Source: Orobanche coerulescens
Lineage: Eukaryota; Streptophyta; Magnoliopsida; Lamiales; Orobanchaceae
Reading direction: 5' to 3'
DNA length: 64,000 nt
Assembly: GCA_033398695.1 (NCBI GenBank)
Contig: CM065806.1
Span: forward strand, 47,827,001-47,891,000
In this document: piece by piece, positions 1 to 10,453 of the stretch
Numbering within the stretch: position 1 is the stretch's first letter
Layout: every line of letters starts with the position of its first letter
Notes under the pieces: model-generated
Database searches by the model: none
Told to the model about the DNA's origin: nothing
What the model saw: the letters and a program-made list of their open reading frames with translations, nothing else
Program-made: the position numbers and the translations under genes

Positions 1-156
1 CCTGAATATATCTGTCAATAAAAAAAAACGATAATCACACCAGTATAACTGTCTCGGTTATCAATTTATTTTATCTATACTGTATAGATACCAAACTATA
101 CAGTATACTCAGATAAAATAACGCGAAAAATTTATACTGAAAATCCGGGTATTACA
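1..156 (-). repeat. N1 3' LTR, beginning of U3 only
   Basis: This is the first 156 nt of the minus-strand 3' LTR; the rest lies left of the window. It matches 15445-15599 with only a couple of differences in A-run length and single substitutions. It ends on the plus strand in GGGTATTACA, so the LTR starts TGTAATACCC on its own strand, and it directly abuts the polypurine tract. Confidence 0.85.
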
Positions 157-549
157 TACTACCCCCCTTAAAATAAGTTTCGTCCTCGAAACTTGCGACC
201 TGTCACCAACAACAGATAAATCCAAAACTTCCAACTCATCACAAAAACAATCAAGCGTCGCCACAAGCGAAGTAACCAAACCAATATACTTACAGGTGCG
301 TGAAGCCGATGATCTCCCGTGATACTAGCACACGACTCCCACACGAAGTCTCAACACAACCAACACACACCAATATCACAAATAGCAATTTGAAAAGAAT
401 CTCAAAAATTTTGGAAACTCCAAAAATCGGTTCGACTCAAAAGTCAGAGAAAAAAAATCATTTTCAAAAATCACGCTACAACCGTACCGGTAGAGCCACA
501 TAACACACACGCCTGGGTTTCACAAAACCCAAGCTCTTATACCATCTTC
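157..549 (-). other. N1 internal domain (non-coding)
   Basis: Only 393 bp separate the two LTRs. At one end is the complement of a polypurine tract (157-170, TACTACCCCCCTTA), then an inverted repeat AAGTTTCG-TCCT-CGAAACTT (175-194) that also sits just before the tract in the full Tekay element. At the other end is the complement of a tRNA-iMet primer site (533-544, GCTCTTATACCA, one change from GCTCTGATACCA). The short reading frames between are not coding-like. The core around 300-360 resembles the internal domain of N2 (18315-18370), so N1 and N2 belong to one non-autonomous lineage. Confidence 0.8.
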
Positions 550-2598
550 TATAACACCCCAAAAACCATTCAGAATATTACAGCGCCGTGGGCCCCGCGC
601 CGGAACCCACCAGGCTAAAAACCATTTACAAAACCATTTAAAAACGCCAAAAGGCCGATGATGGTAGTATTTTAAATACTCAAATATTTTCAAAAGCATA
701 GTTCTGAAATACCGTCAAAAAATACCATTTGAAAATACAAGGCGAAATGCCAAATCTCGACAGTTAAAAATGTACGTTAAGCCGCCACTTAAACGTACCG
801 AAAAATAATTGGGAAAAAGAGTTTAACGAAATAACCCAAGTTTGCAAAATGCCAAAAAGGCCCTTTTAAAATACACACACGCAGCGGATAAAAATACCGA
901 AAAGCCATTTTGAAATATACCCACGCAGCGGATAAATGCAGTTCAAAATACACATTTGCAGTGGAAATGAATAACCGGAATAGAGTACTCAATTCTCCGA
1001 AAACAAGCCACATCCAGTATCACATCGGGAAGCTCATCCCTTCACGACCGCTACTAGCTCGATCTCCGAGTACCTAAAAATAAAGCCCACGAAGGGGTCA
1101 GCCACAATACTCAATAATGATACCGATCACATCATCATAAATAATTACATACCAATGTAATAATACTGTAAGAATACTACCAACGTAATCTTACTGTTAT
1201 AACCTTACCAATTCATAGCAATCCATACTAAATCAATCCTTGACATATTCCACATTTCGTATTCACAAATGACGAAATGAATTCAACAACAATCATCTCT
1301 ACTGTATTCCAAAAATACCGATAATCCTCAAAACATCATCATAACTCATAAGTGTGGAAATAATCCAATCTGTGCCAACTCCTGTCCGTCGGATTATACA
1401 ATCAAATCTCAACCTGGATAAACCAATAATACACAACATTTCTGTAGATCAACTACCAAATGGTAATGATAACAAATCCCGAACATCGACGTACAGTCCG
1501 AATGCTCATACGATCAATAACAATGATCAACCAATGCATCACTGAGAATATCATCGACATGATAACTTCAATATGACCAACAAAGTATCAATGATAACCG
1601 AGAGTACCCTCAACATGGTAAACTCCCAACACGATCAACAAAGGATCAACAATAACCGAGAATACCATCAACATGGTAAACTCCAAATGATCAACAATAG
1701 TGGATTTCAAGAAAATAACCTCGACTGTCGAAACATACCCCTCGGGCGTATGAACAACCAGTCGCAAACCGTCGAACATACCCAACCATGAATGGAGGAT
1801 GAACGACCAAACAATATGGCTCAAAGATGGAAATCATAGTACGCCCGATCCGAATATGTGTCAGCCATGTCCACCCCGTATACGGAATCCAGGATATACG
1901 TGGGACAATGTACCTAATTAGCCTCAACGAACTACGTCTCGTGTGCACAGCCTTTCACGGAAAATATTCACGCATGACTATATATGTGCCCGGCTAAAAA
2001 TCCTACACAATATCCAATCGGAACGCAGATATGATTCCAGATATGTCACGATGCAACATGACAACGAAACTCAAAGAAACACATATCCAATAAGGATCAA
2101 AAGACTCACCGAAGTAAACAACAGTCTGACAATGAAAAGTCGACACGACTAATCAATATTCAAAACAACAACCCTGGGGTCACAAACCCCAAAGGATAAT
2201 CCATACGATCAACAATCTCAGACAACAGTTCTGGGATCTACATCCATCAACGAACAACCAATATGAATCTCAATACACGAAGCCTCAACGTACAACATAT
2301 ACAACAACTCAACATAATAATTATCTCATAACTGAACAATACATAAATTACCTCAAAGCCGGAGACAACATCCTTTCCACGAACCAACATCCCTGAACGA
2401 ACACACAGTTATACGAATAATCCCGAAATAGGTATAGTCCATTTATACCAACAAACCACCATCCCGACATCAATATCGACACGATAACTATCCTCGATAT
2501 CCGATAATCTATATCCTTGACGAAAGATAACTCACGTCTTCCTTGAACATAGTTAAATCATATACATTATGATTTAATACAAACTAGAGCACGATATA
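550..2598 (-). repeat. N1 5' LTR, part 1 (U5/R side)
   Basis: This begins with TATAACACCCC, a mutated form of TGTAACACCCC, immediately beside the primer-site complement. It runs to the Tekay insertion at 2598 and resumes at 13225. Bases about 1878-2103 are recognisable as the reverse complement of the Tekay LTR (about 4540-4750), but extra sequence makes this LTR about 4.4 kb against 2.75 kb. Bases 1560-1690 contain a short imperfect tandem repeat (AACATGGTAAACTCC). The small reading frames are not coding. Confidence 0.75.
2594..2598. repeat. Target-site duplication ATATA (left) of nested Tekay
   Basis: ATATA precedes the TGTAATATCC terminus at 2599, and the same ATATA follows the element at 13220-13224. 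Five-base duplications are standard for LTR-element integration, and this pair fixes both element ends. Confidence 0.9.
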
Positions 2599-2781
2599 TG
2601 TAATATCCGACCGTAACTTTTCATTTTTACCTGTCGTTGTATTATTTGGATAATCTGATTATTAGAAATCGTTGCATTTAGTTTTATGTTGAGGTATTAT
2701 AGATTTGAATATCATATCGTTGTTATTTCATATGTGATGATTCGATGTTATTAGAGTGTTGCATTTTCGGATTTTTGTTAA

Positions 2782-3119
2782 TGTAGCGTACGCTACATAG
2801 TATTATTAACGTACGCTAAACATGTGACTTAGCGTGCGTAAAGGTTTCCTCTGTTGCGTACGCTAAGAGGGAATCGACAATGATTGACTTCAGCACGTGA
2901 GCCTTTTAACCGGTAGCATGCATGCGATCTACGTCCGAGCTGTCATGTCGGTGAGAATCTACTTTTTCTAGCGTGCGCTAACCCATTCTTCATTAGCGTA
3001 CGCTAACGGCTGCACAATTCAAGACAAGAGCTACGAAAGCCGCTTTACGTACGTAATATCGTTCGGATAGACGTAAGGGCCTTAGCGTACGCTAAATCGT
3101 CCCGATAGCGTGCGCTAAG
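2782..3119 (+). promoter_or_regulatory. U3 palindrome cluster, TTAGCGTACGCTAA type (Tekay 5' LTR)
   Basis: About nine copies of a 12-16 bp palindrome occur in 340 bp. They include TGTAGCGTACGCTACA (2782-2797, a perfect 16-mer), TTAGCGTACGCTAA and the variant TAGCGTGCGCTAA, plus one TTACGTACGTAA. They lie directly upstream of the TATA box at 3130. Dyad symmetry and position suggest binding sites for a dimeric host factor; the factor is unknown. ACGT-core sites are typical of plant bZIP proteins, but that assignment is inference. Confidence 0.75.
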
Positions 3120-3129
3120 TCTCGCATAC

Positions 3130-3140
3130 CTATTTATAGG
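3130..3140 (+). promoter_or_regulatory. TATA box of Tekay 5' LTR
   Basis: CTATTTATAGG lies 11 bp after the last palindrome and is conserved at 10989-10999 in the 3' LTR. It is a good plant TATA box and should start the genomic RNA about 30 bp downstream. Confidence 0.7.
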
Positions 3141-5356
3141 ACCACTGCTTTTTCATTTCTCCACGAACCAAACCGAATTTCTCTCTTCGCATATCATCCC
3201 TCTGCACTCTAAAAACGTTATAAACCTTCACCAACTTATTTCCAAGCCTTAAATCTCGGAGTGGAGCTCATTTTCTTGGAGCCTTGGAGTTGTTTTTAAG
3301 CTTGGGATATATTCTCTCATATCATTGAAGTTATTCTTCATTTCTGGAGGTTGGTGTGTTTTCTTCTCTGCATTATTTTCTTATGTTGATTATTAATGTC
3401 GAAATATACTTCACCTAGAGTAGATTAAGCAAGTAAAACATGGTTATAATTAAACTCTTTAAGCATTTTTGATGAATATGATAATAAGGGTTTGAGAAGG
3501 AGTTGTTCTTGATGATATAGTGATTTTAATCATGTTGTAGTTGTCATCACTCACCTTCTGGACGAATTTAGCTCAGTAAAACGTTGATGGATCGGTTAGC
3601 TTCTTCATAACTGGATTTCATCAAGAACTTAATACCATAAAGTGATTAAACACCATTTTAAGTATTTATTTACCTTGAGAAGAACTTGATGATGTTAAAT
3701 ATGAGATTAGATGATCTAGTTCAGAAACCTTAGAAGCTTTAACAAATCATGATTGTTCAGTTTCACTAGTCTTGAAGATTGATAAAGGTTTTGATAATTA
3801 CAACAATAACTTTTCACCAATCTATTGTGTTGATAACTTAGAGTGTAGTCCATCATAATGCTAAGTAGATTGTGTTCTTAAGTAGATGATGCTGGTTATG
3901 AATAATACTATCATGGTAGATTGAGTATCAAATTCTTTATGACTATCCTTTTTGTAATAAGAGATGTTGAAGAACATGAGAATTTGATTTAAACCAATAT
4001 TATGGGCAAATTGAAGATGTTATTGTTCATGGAATAACAAGAGAATTTCAGGACACTTTTGGTATGATAATCGGATTTTGGAAGATGAATTAGTTGTTTT
4101 GGAAACCTTTCATTAATCGTTAAGGTATACTCCACGGGGGGGGTGAATTGTTCGAGTAGGTTGCGGGCGTCGTTTCCTACGAATTGATATTAATATTATG
4201 TGAATATATTATTGAATGAATTACGTTTCATTCAAGGTTGCTCGCTCGATTGAGTGTTTAATCGAGGATACCGTCCGTTTGATCATTTGGAGAAGGACTA
4301 TCTTTCACTTACGGATTTGAGGCAAGTTATCTTGCTTGGTTATAATGATGATTAGATTCTTCTGATGGTTATATCTTTCATATGTATGAATTGTTCATGA
4401 AATGTTTGTCGTGATTTGATATTCGTCCTTGACGTTATTCTGTCTTCTTCATGGGATGCATTCCCAAGTACGCTGCTTTGAACCACCGATCTCGTTGGCC
4501 TTATTTTCACTTCGGTGAGTTTTTCTTGATCCTTAATCGGTTATGTGATTTGTTGAATTCGTTGTCATGTTGTATCGTGACATATCCGGAATCATATCTG
4601 CGTTCGATTGGTTTGTGTAGGATTTTTAGCCGTGCACATATAGTCATCGGCGGATATTATTCCGCGTTGGGTATGCACGGGACGTAGTTTCGTGAGGCTA
4701 ATTAGGTACATTGTCCGACGTATATTCGGATTCCATATACGGGCGGACATGTGCACGGACACATTTCCGGATCGGGCGTCTTGTGATGTCCATCTTTGAG
4801 CCATACCATAAATCGTCCATAGTATTGGATGCTTGTGATCGTTCGTTTCATACGCCCGAGGTATGATTGACGATCGGAATGATTTCTTTGAAATCTATAT
4901 ATGTGAATTGTATATGTCGAAGAATTGATTATCATGTATATCGACCTGTGTTGGGCGAAATACTTGTATTGTATTTTAGGTCGAGGCAAGGGCAAGGGAG
5001 GGGAAGAGCATGACGACGGCGAATGATTCGGAGGATACTAGTTCGGGGCCCCTCATCTTTGTTGTCGGTTATGTTAAACCGTGTTGTGTTATTTCTGTTT
5101 CATTTAAATTACTATTTGGTTGTATTTGGTATTTGAAGTATTTTCCATCTCCATATGGTTTATACTTGTTTATGGATCCTGTGTATTGTAAGGCCGTTGG
5201 CCATATTTTGATAAACTCCTAAACGGAGTAATGACTTTTCGTTGTGATTCGGTATCACAAATAATATTTATTTAAGCTGTTTTGGATATCGCCTGGTGGG
5301 TCCCAGTGTGGGATTCACGGCACTGTAATAACCGCCATTTGGGGTGTTACAGAAGA

Positions 5357-5367
5357 TGGTATCAGAG
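5357..5367 (+). other. Primer binding site (tRNA-iMet)
   Basis: TGGTATCAGAG lies five bases after the LTR end and is complementary to the 3' end of plant initiator methionine tRNA, the usual primer for Tekay and copia elements. Confidence 0.9.
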
Positions 5368-5757
5368 AGTCGTTTTCTTTCATGAGTCATTGAGAAATGA
5401 ACTAGTATCAAGAAACCTTCGTGTCACGTGTGACCTGTGCAAGCGCCTGACCCTGCGAGCCAAATGCGGTATGTACTTTATGAGCCATGGTTTAATTACT
5501 GGCATGATAGTGATATCAGTATGGGTCTCTTTGTTGATCATGTTATTTCGAGGAATTGTGACAGGATTTATCTGATTGATAATCCGAGGTAAATGCTGAA
5601 TTTATTATACAATTGAAATTGTTCGACTTGACACCGATATGATATTCGGTGCGGCATTCGTGGTATCGATAACCATTTTCCCTTTAATATGTGATTCCTT
5701 GTTGCTATTAACTCAGCATAAATTTTGGTATCTTGAATTGTACTTATAGTTACCATT

Positions 5758-6890
5758 ATGATTGACTCTTTCAGTATGGAAAGAAACCTGCGAGGTCGTG
5801 GCAGAGGGGGACGAGGCCGCGGAAGGGGCCGAATCCCAATACCTCGAGCCAACAGACGCGCGAATGCGGATCGAGTTCCGCAGACGGTGGTTCACCTTCT
5901 AGGAACAATCGCACCACGGTGGGCGCGGGGATGCACGTGTCGATCCTTACGCCGTAATGCGGGGGCATGATGACACGAGATGACCCAGATGGGTCAACTA
6001 ATGGAAGCTATGCGAGAGGGCCGCTCGGCCGGCAAAGGGCTCACCCTCCTCCTGTGATTGGCGGACCGTGAGTCGGATTATCGGCGACATCTCTCGCCGG
6101 CGACCACCGACTTTTGAAGGCTCATCCGAGCCTGCGACATGTGCATTGGATCGAGCATTTTGAGAAACTTTTCCGGATGGTGGATCGCCGGAAGAGAATC
6201 GCGTCTCGGTAGCCGCGTATTATCTTAGCAAAGGCGCTCATACCTGGTGGCTTTCAGTAAGGCCAGCTGATGGTGTTTACACTTGGGAGGAATTTAAAAA
6301 CCTCATGCTAGACCGTTACTATCCAGGGCCACTCCGAGAGGCCAAACTGTCGGAACTTTTGAACCCCGACCCGTCTGAAGACGATGATGTATTATCTGTT
6401 GCTGAGAAATTCCAGGCACTCCTTCCTTTTGCCACGACAATTATTCGAACAGAGGCCGACAAGATCAAATACTTTCTCAAGAGGCTTAAACCCCGAATGA
6501 GAATGCAGCTGTTGAATCACCACTGTACTACCTTACCAGAGTTCATCGAAAAGGCTCTGGAATACGAACTCACCGCGAAAGAGATTTCCAAGAAACAACC
6601 ACAGTCCAACAACAAAAGGTCCAAGAACCAGAATCAGACTGAGAGTAACCGGGGGACATTCAGGAAGCCCCAGTCATTGCCAAACCCCTCTGATCGTCCA
6701 CCCATGGCGTCGAAGCCACTGGATCGCACTCTCGAGCGGTCCCCTCATCATTGTGTGCTATAATCGTGGGGGCCAGGGGCATATCAATTTCAATTGCCCA
6801 AAGCCCGCCATCACATGCCATACTTGTGGGAAGAATGGTCACCGTGCTCGTTTTTGCAGGAATGGGCCGGACATGATCCAGAAGCATCTC
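5758..6890 (+). pseudogene. gag: Tekay gag (frameshifted)
   Basis: The reading frame starts at ATG 5758 (or 5776) with an Arg/Gly-rich stretch (RGRGRGGRGRGRGR), typical of Tekay gag N-termini. The frame is lost after about 65 residues. The conserved capsid part is clean at about 6305-6763 (RYYPGPLREAKLSELL, then a Lys/Gln-rich tail). Two zinc knuckles follow at about 6755-6870. The first reads CYNRGGQGHINFNC, so the second cysteine is Arg; the second, CHTCGKNGHRARFC, is intact. Gag would form the particle and bind RNA. At least three frame changes are needed to read it through, so it is a pseudogene as sequenced. Confidence 0.85.
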
Positions 6891-6963
6891 ATACTCCTAT
6901 TCAATCCTCTGTCGTAACGGACGCCTCCGTCCGCTTCCTATCAGGACCAAGGCGAATAAGGGA

Positions 6964-8900
6964 ATGGGCCGTGGGAATCGAGTGGTACACTGGTGCCGTG
7001 CTGCGAAACCCAGGATTTACGAGATGAAGAAAGCTGATGATCCCGAGGCCAGCATGATTTCAGGTATACTCGAGATCCACTCCCAGCCTGTGTGTGTTCT
7101 TTTTGATACCGGTGCTTCACACTCCTTTATATCTTCTTCTTGTTTAAGCCGTTTACCTCTAGACCATGTTATCAATTGTGAGCCCTACGTGATTGGTCTA
7201 CCTGATGGTAGAAGAATTATTGGAAATCGTGAAGTCCAGGATTGTCCGATTCGTTTGAACGACCGTGAGTGGTTGTCAAATCTGATTGTAGTCAATCTAC
7301 CTAAGGATGATATAATCTTGGGTATCGATTGGATGGATCGTCACGATGCAATACTCAGTGTCCGCAAGCGGATGGTTACCGTCACTTCTGATGATGGATT
7401 CGAGTGCATTTTTCGAGGTGATAATCCCAGTCGTTCTGGGAGAGTCATCAGCGCTATGAAAGCAGCGAAACTGCTTAATCAAGGGTGTATTGGTTATTGG
7501 TGCTATATGACCGAATCAGCCGATCGATCAGTTGAATTGGCCGACATTCCGGTAGTCCGAGATTACCCCGATGTATTTCCAGACGAGTTGCCAGGCTTAC
7601 CTCCTCATCGTGACGTGGAATTTATTATTGAGTTAGAACCAGGTACGTCCCCGCTCTCAAAAGCACCGTACCGTATGGCTCCAACTGAGATGCAAGAATT
7701 GAAGAACCAGCTGGAGGAGTTGGTGACAAAGGCTATATTCGACCTAGTGCGTCCCCTTGGGGGCACCAGTGTTATTTGTGCTGAAGAAAGACGGTTCCCT
7801 ACGCTTATGTATTGATTACCGTGAGCTGAACAGGGTAACCATCAAGAACAAGTATCCCTTGCCTCGTATTGACGATTTATTGGACCAACTTCAGGGAGCT
7901 GCCGTGTTTTCTAAGATCGACTTAAGATCCGGTTATCATCGATTAAGGATTCGAGAGTCGACATTTCAAAGACAAAGATTCGTACTCGCTATGGGCATTA
8001 CGAGTTCGTGGTGATGCCATTTGGGTGACTAATGCACCGGCAGTATTCATGGAGTTGATGAATCGAGTTTTTATTAACTATCTAGATCTCTTTGTAGTCT
8101 TTTTAATTGACGACATTCTCGATTTACTCTCGCGACCACGAGGAACACGAGAATCACCTCCACCAAGTTCTCGATACTTTGAGGCGAGAACAACTTTATG
8201 GGAAATTTTCTAAGTGTGAGTTACGGATGCCCGAGGTTGTCTTTCTCGGGCATGTGATATCAGCCGAAGGGGTGAGAGTGGACCCACAAAAGACGGAAGC
8301 CATTCGAGATTGGCTACCACCGAAGAACGTGAAGGAAGTTCGTAGTTTCCTCGGCCTAGCAGGTTACTACCGACGATTCGTGGAGGGATTCTCTAAAATT
8401 TCGCAACCGATGACTAACTTCTGCGGAAGGACAAGAAGTATTTGTGGTCGAAGCATGTCAAAAGAGTTTTGAAGAGCTCAAGAGTCGATTGATTTCGCAC
8501 TGTTTTGGTCTTACCAAAGGGAACGGAAGGATTTGTGGTGTATAGTGACGCGTCGAGACAGTGCAGGATGTGTACTAATGCGGGAAGGGAAAGTAATCGC
8601 CTATGCATCGAGACAATTGCGACCCTATGAAGTTAACTATCCGACCCACGACTTGGAGTTAGCACCGTGGTGTTTGCTTTGAAAATCAAGCGTCACTATC
8701 TTTATGGAGTTACTCGCGATCTTTACGGACCACAAGAGCCTAAAGTACATTTTTACCCGTAAGGAGTTGAACATGAGGCGAGAAGGTGGCTAGAATTAAT
8801 CAAGGACTATGATATCGAAATCCTTTATCATCCGGGTAAAGCAAATGTGGTTGCCGACGCATTGAGCCGTAAGACAAGACAGAGCAGATCTCAATCGTTT
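6964..8900 (+). pseudogene. pol: Tekay pol part 1: protease, reverse transcriptase, RNase H (frameshifted)
   Basis: Protease is recognisable by LFDTGASHSFIS (about 7099-7134), and the frame runs to 7815. RT begins near 7550 (DVFPDELPGLPPHRDVEF). A frame change near 7755 moves reading to 7757-8014 ([20 protein letters not shown], then a degenerate [11 protein letters not shown] region). Another near 8015 leads to the catalytic IDDIL at about 8107-8121; this is followed by the thumb ([22 protein letters not shown]) on 8107-8472. The RNase H segment (about 8480-8890, ending near the DALSR equivalent) is broken several times. The enzymes would copy element RNA to DNA in the particle. No continuous protein is possible as sequenced. 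Confidence 0.85.
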
Positions 8901-8929
8901 AACGACACGTAGGAATTGCGGTTGGACCT

Positions 8930-10417
8930 TATGAGGCCGAAATTGAAGTTTGGTTACAGCGTGTTCGGGGACAACTTTGCACCCTTGATATTTCTTCGTC
9001 TCTTGATGATATGATCAAATCGAAGCAAATTACGGACCCATTCTTATCTCGGATTCGGGATGAGGTAACCCAGGGGAAAGCCCTGGATTCGTGATCCACG
9101 AGGATGGATTGATACGTTTTAGAAATCGAGTGTGTGTACCACTGACGAAGAATTGAAGAACTCTATCATGAGAGAAGCCCATGCTACCCCGTACTCTATT
9201 CACCCGGGCTCTAGCAAGATGTATAAGGATTTGAAGCGGAATTATTGGTGGGGAATATGAAGCGTGAGATTGCCGAATTCGTTGAGGTGCTTAACTGTCG
9301 GAGTTAAGATTGAGCACCAGCGACCGCAGAATCTTGAAACCGCTCCCGATTCCCGAATGGAAATGGGAAGACATATCTATGGACTTTATCACTAGCTTGC
9401 CGACGAGTCGCCGAGGAATGAATACAATTTGGGTGATTGTGGACCGTCGACCAAATCAGCTCACTTCTTGGAAATTAAGGACACATGGGGCCCCGAGAGA
9501 TTGGCCCACTGTTTATTAAGGAAATTGTGAGACTACACGGTACCCCCAAGAGCATTGTATCAGACCGTGACGGGCGATTTGTGTCACATTTCGGAAGGCG
9601 TTCATCGTGCGATGGGTACGCAGTTGAATTTGAAGACGGCTTTCCATCCACAGATCGATGGTCGATCGGAGAGAACCATACAGACTCTAGAAGATATGTT
9701 GAGAGCATGTGTTCTTGATTGGAAGGACGATTGGGAAGCCCAGTGCCTTTGGTGGAATTTACTTATAATAATAGTTGGCACGCTTCGATTCGGATGGCAC
9801 CGTATGAGGCATTATATGGCCGTCGCTGTAGGTCCCCTTTGTGTTGGGACGAACTGTCGGAATCTCTGGGAACGGAACCCGATATGTTGTTAGCCGCCCG
9901 TGAGAAGATCACTTTGATTAGGAGTCGGTTGTTAACGGCTCAAAGTAGACAGAAGTCTTATGCTGACCATCGTCGAAGACCGCTTGAGTTCGAGGTTGGT
10001 GATCATGTGTTAATGAAGGTGTCTCCTACTCGAGGTGTTTTTCGTTTCGGGAAGAGGGGCAAGCTGAGCCCAAGGTATATTGGGCCGTTTGAGGTTCTGG
10101 GGCGTGTAGGTGATCTGGCCTATCGACTAGCCTTGCCGCCGACCTTGAGTAAGATTCACAACGTGTTTCATGTCTCTCAGCTGAGGAAATATGTTGCTGA
10201 TCCGAGCCACGTTCTTCAATTCGAAGATATTGTTTTAGCAGAGGATCATTCGTACGAGGAGCGTCCTGTACGGATACTCGAGAGGAGGATCAAGCAGTTG
10301 CGGAACAAGACGATTCCCCTACTGAAAGTCCAGTGGTCACGACACGGAGTCAAGGAGGCTACGTGGGAGACCGAGGATAGTATGCGAGCAAGATACCCCG
10401 AGTTATTTACCCCTTAA
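8930..10417 (+). pseudogene. pol: Tekay pol part 2: integrase with chromodomain
   Basis: The zinc-binding N-domain and catalytic core ([18 protein letters not shown] at about 9349-9402; [11 protein letters not shown] near 9560) are spread over several frames because of small indels. From 9719 to the stop at 10417 the frame is clean for 232 codons. This part covers the C-terminal integrase domain (SPTRGVFRFGKRGKLSPRY) and a chromodomain-like module (about 10261-10410, KVQWSRHGVKEATWETED). In chromoviruses this module is thought to direct integration to heterochromatin. An inverted repeat and the polypurine tract follow immediately. Confidence 0.88.
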
Positions 10418-10453
10418 GTTTCGGGGACGAAACTCTTTTTAAGGGGGGGAGTA
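10416..10453 (+). promoter_or_regulatory. Inverted repeat plus polypurine tract
   Basis: AAGTTTCG-GGGA-CGAAACT (10416-10434) overlaps the pol stop codon region and can form a 7-8 bp stem. The polypurine tract AAGGGGGGGAGTA (10441-10453) abuts the 3' LTR and primes plus-strand DNA. The same stem and tract occur in N1 (157-194) and N2 (17760-17795). Confidence 0.8.

Larger units (their letters stand above)
2599..5351 (+). repeat. Tekay 5' LTR
   Basis: 2,753 bp, TGTAATATCC to GGGGTGTTACA. U3 (2599 to about 3130) carries the palindrome cluster. A TATA box at 3130-3140 sets the probable transcription start near 3165. The long R/U5 holds no convincing ORF. The 3' copy at 10454-13219 is almost identical; differences are short and clustered, often a single inserted or deleted base. 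Confidence 0.93.

Noticed and set aside
4451..5222. Small plus-strand ORFs in the Tekay LTR and their copies near 12385-13090
   Set aside because: The ORFs change frame between the two otherwise near-identical LTR copies and match no family, so they are chance frames in R/U5.
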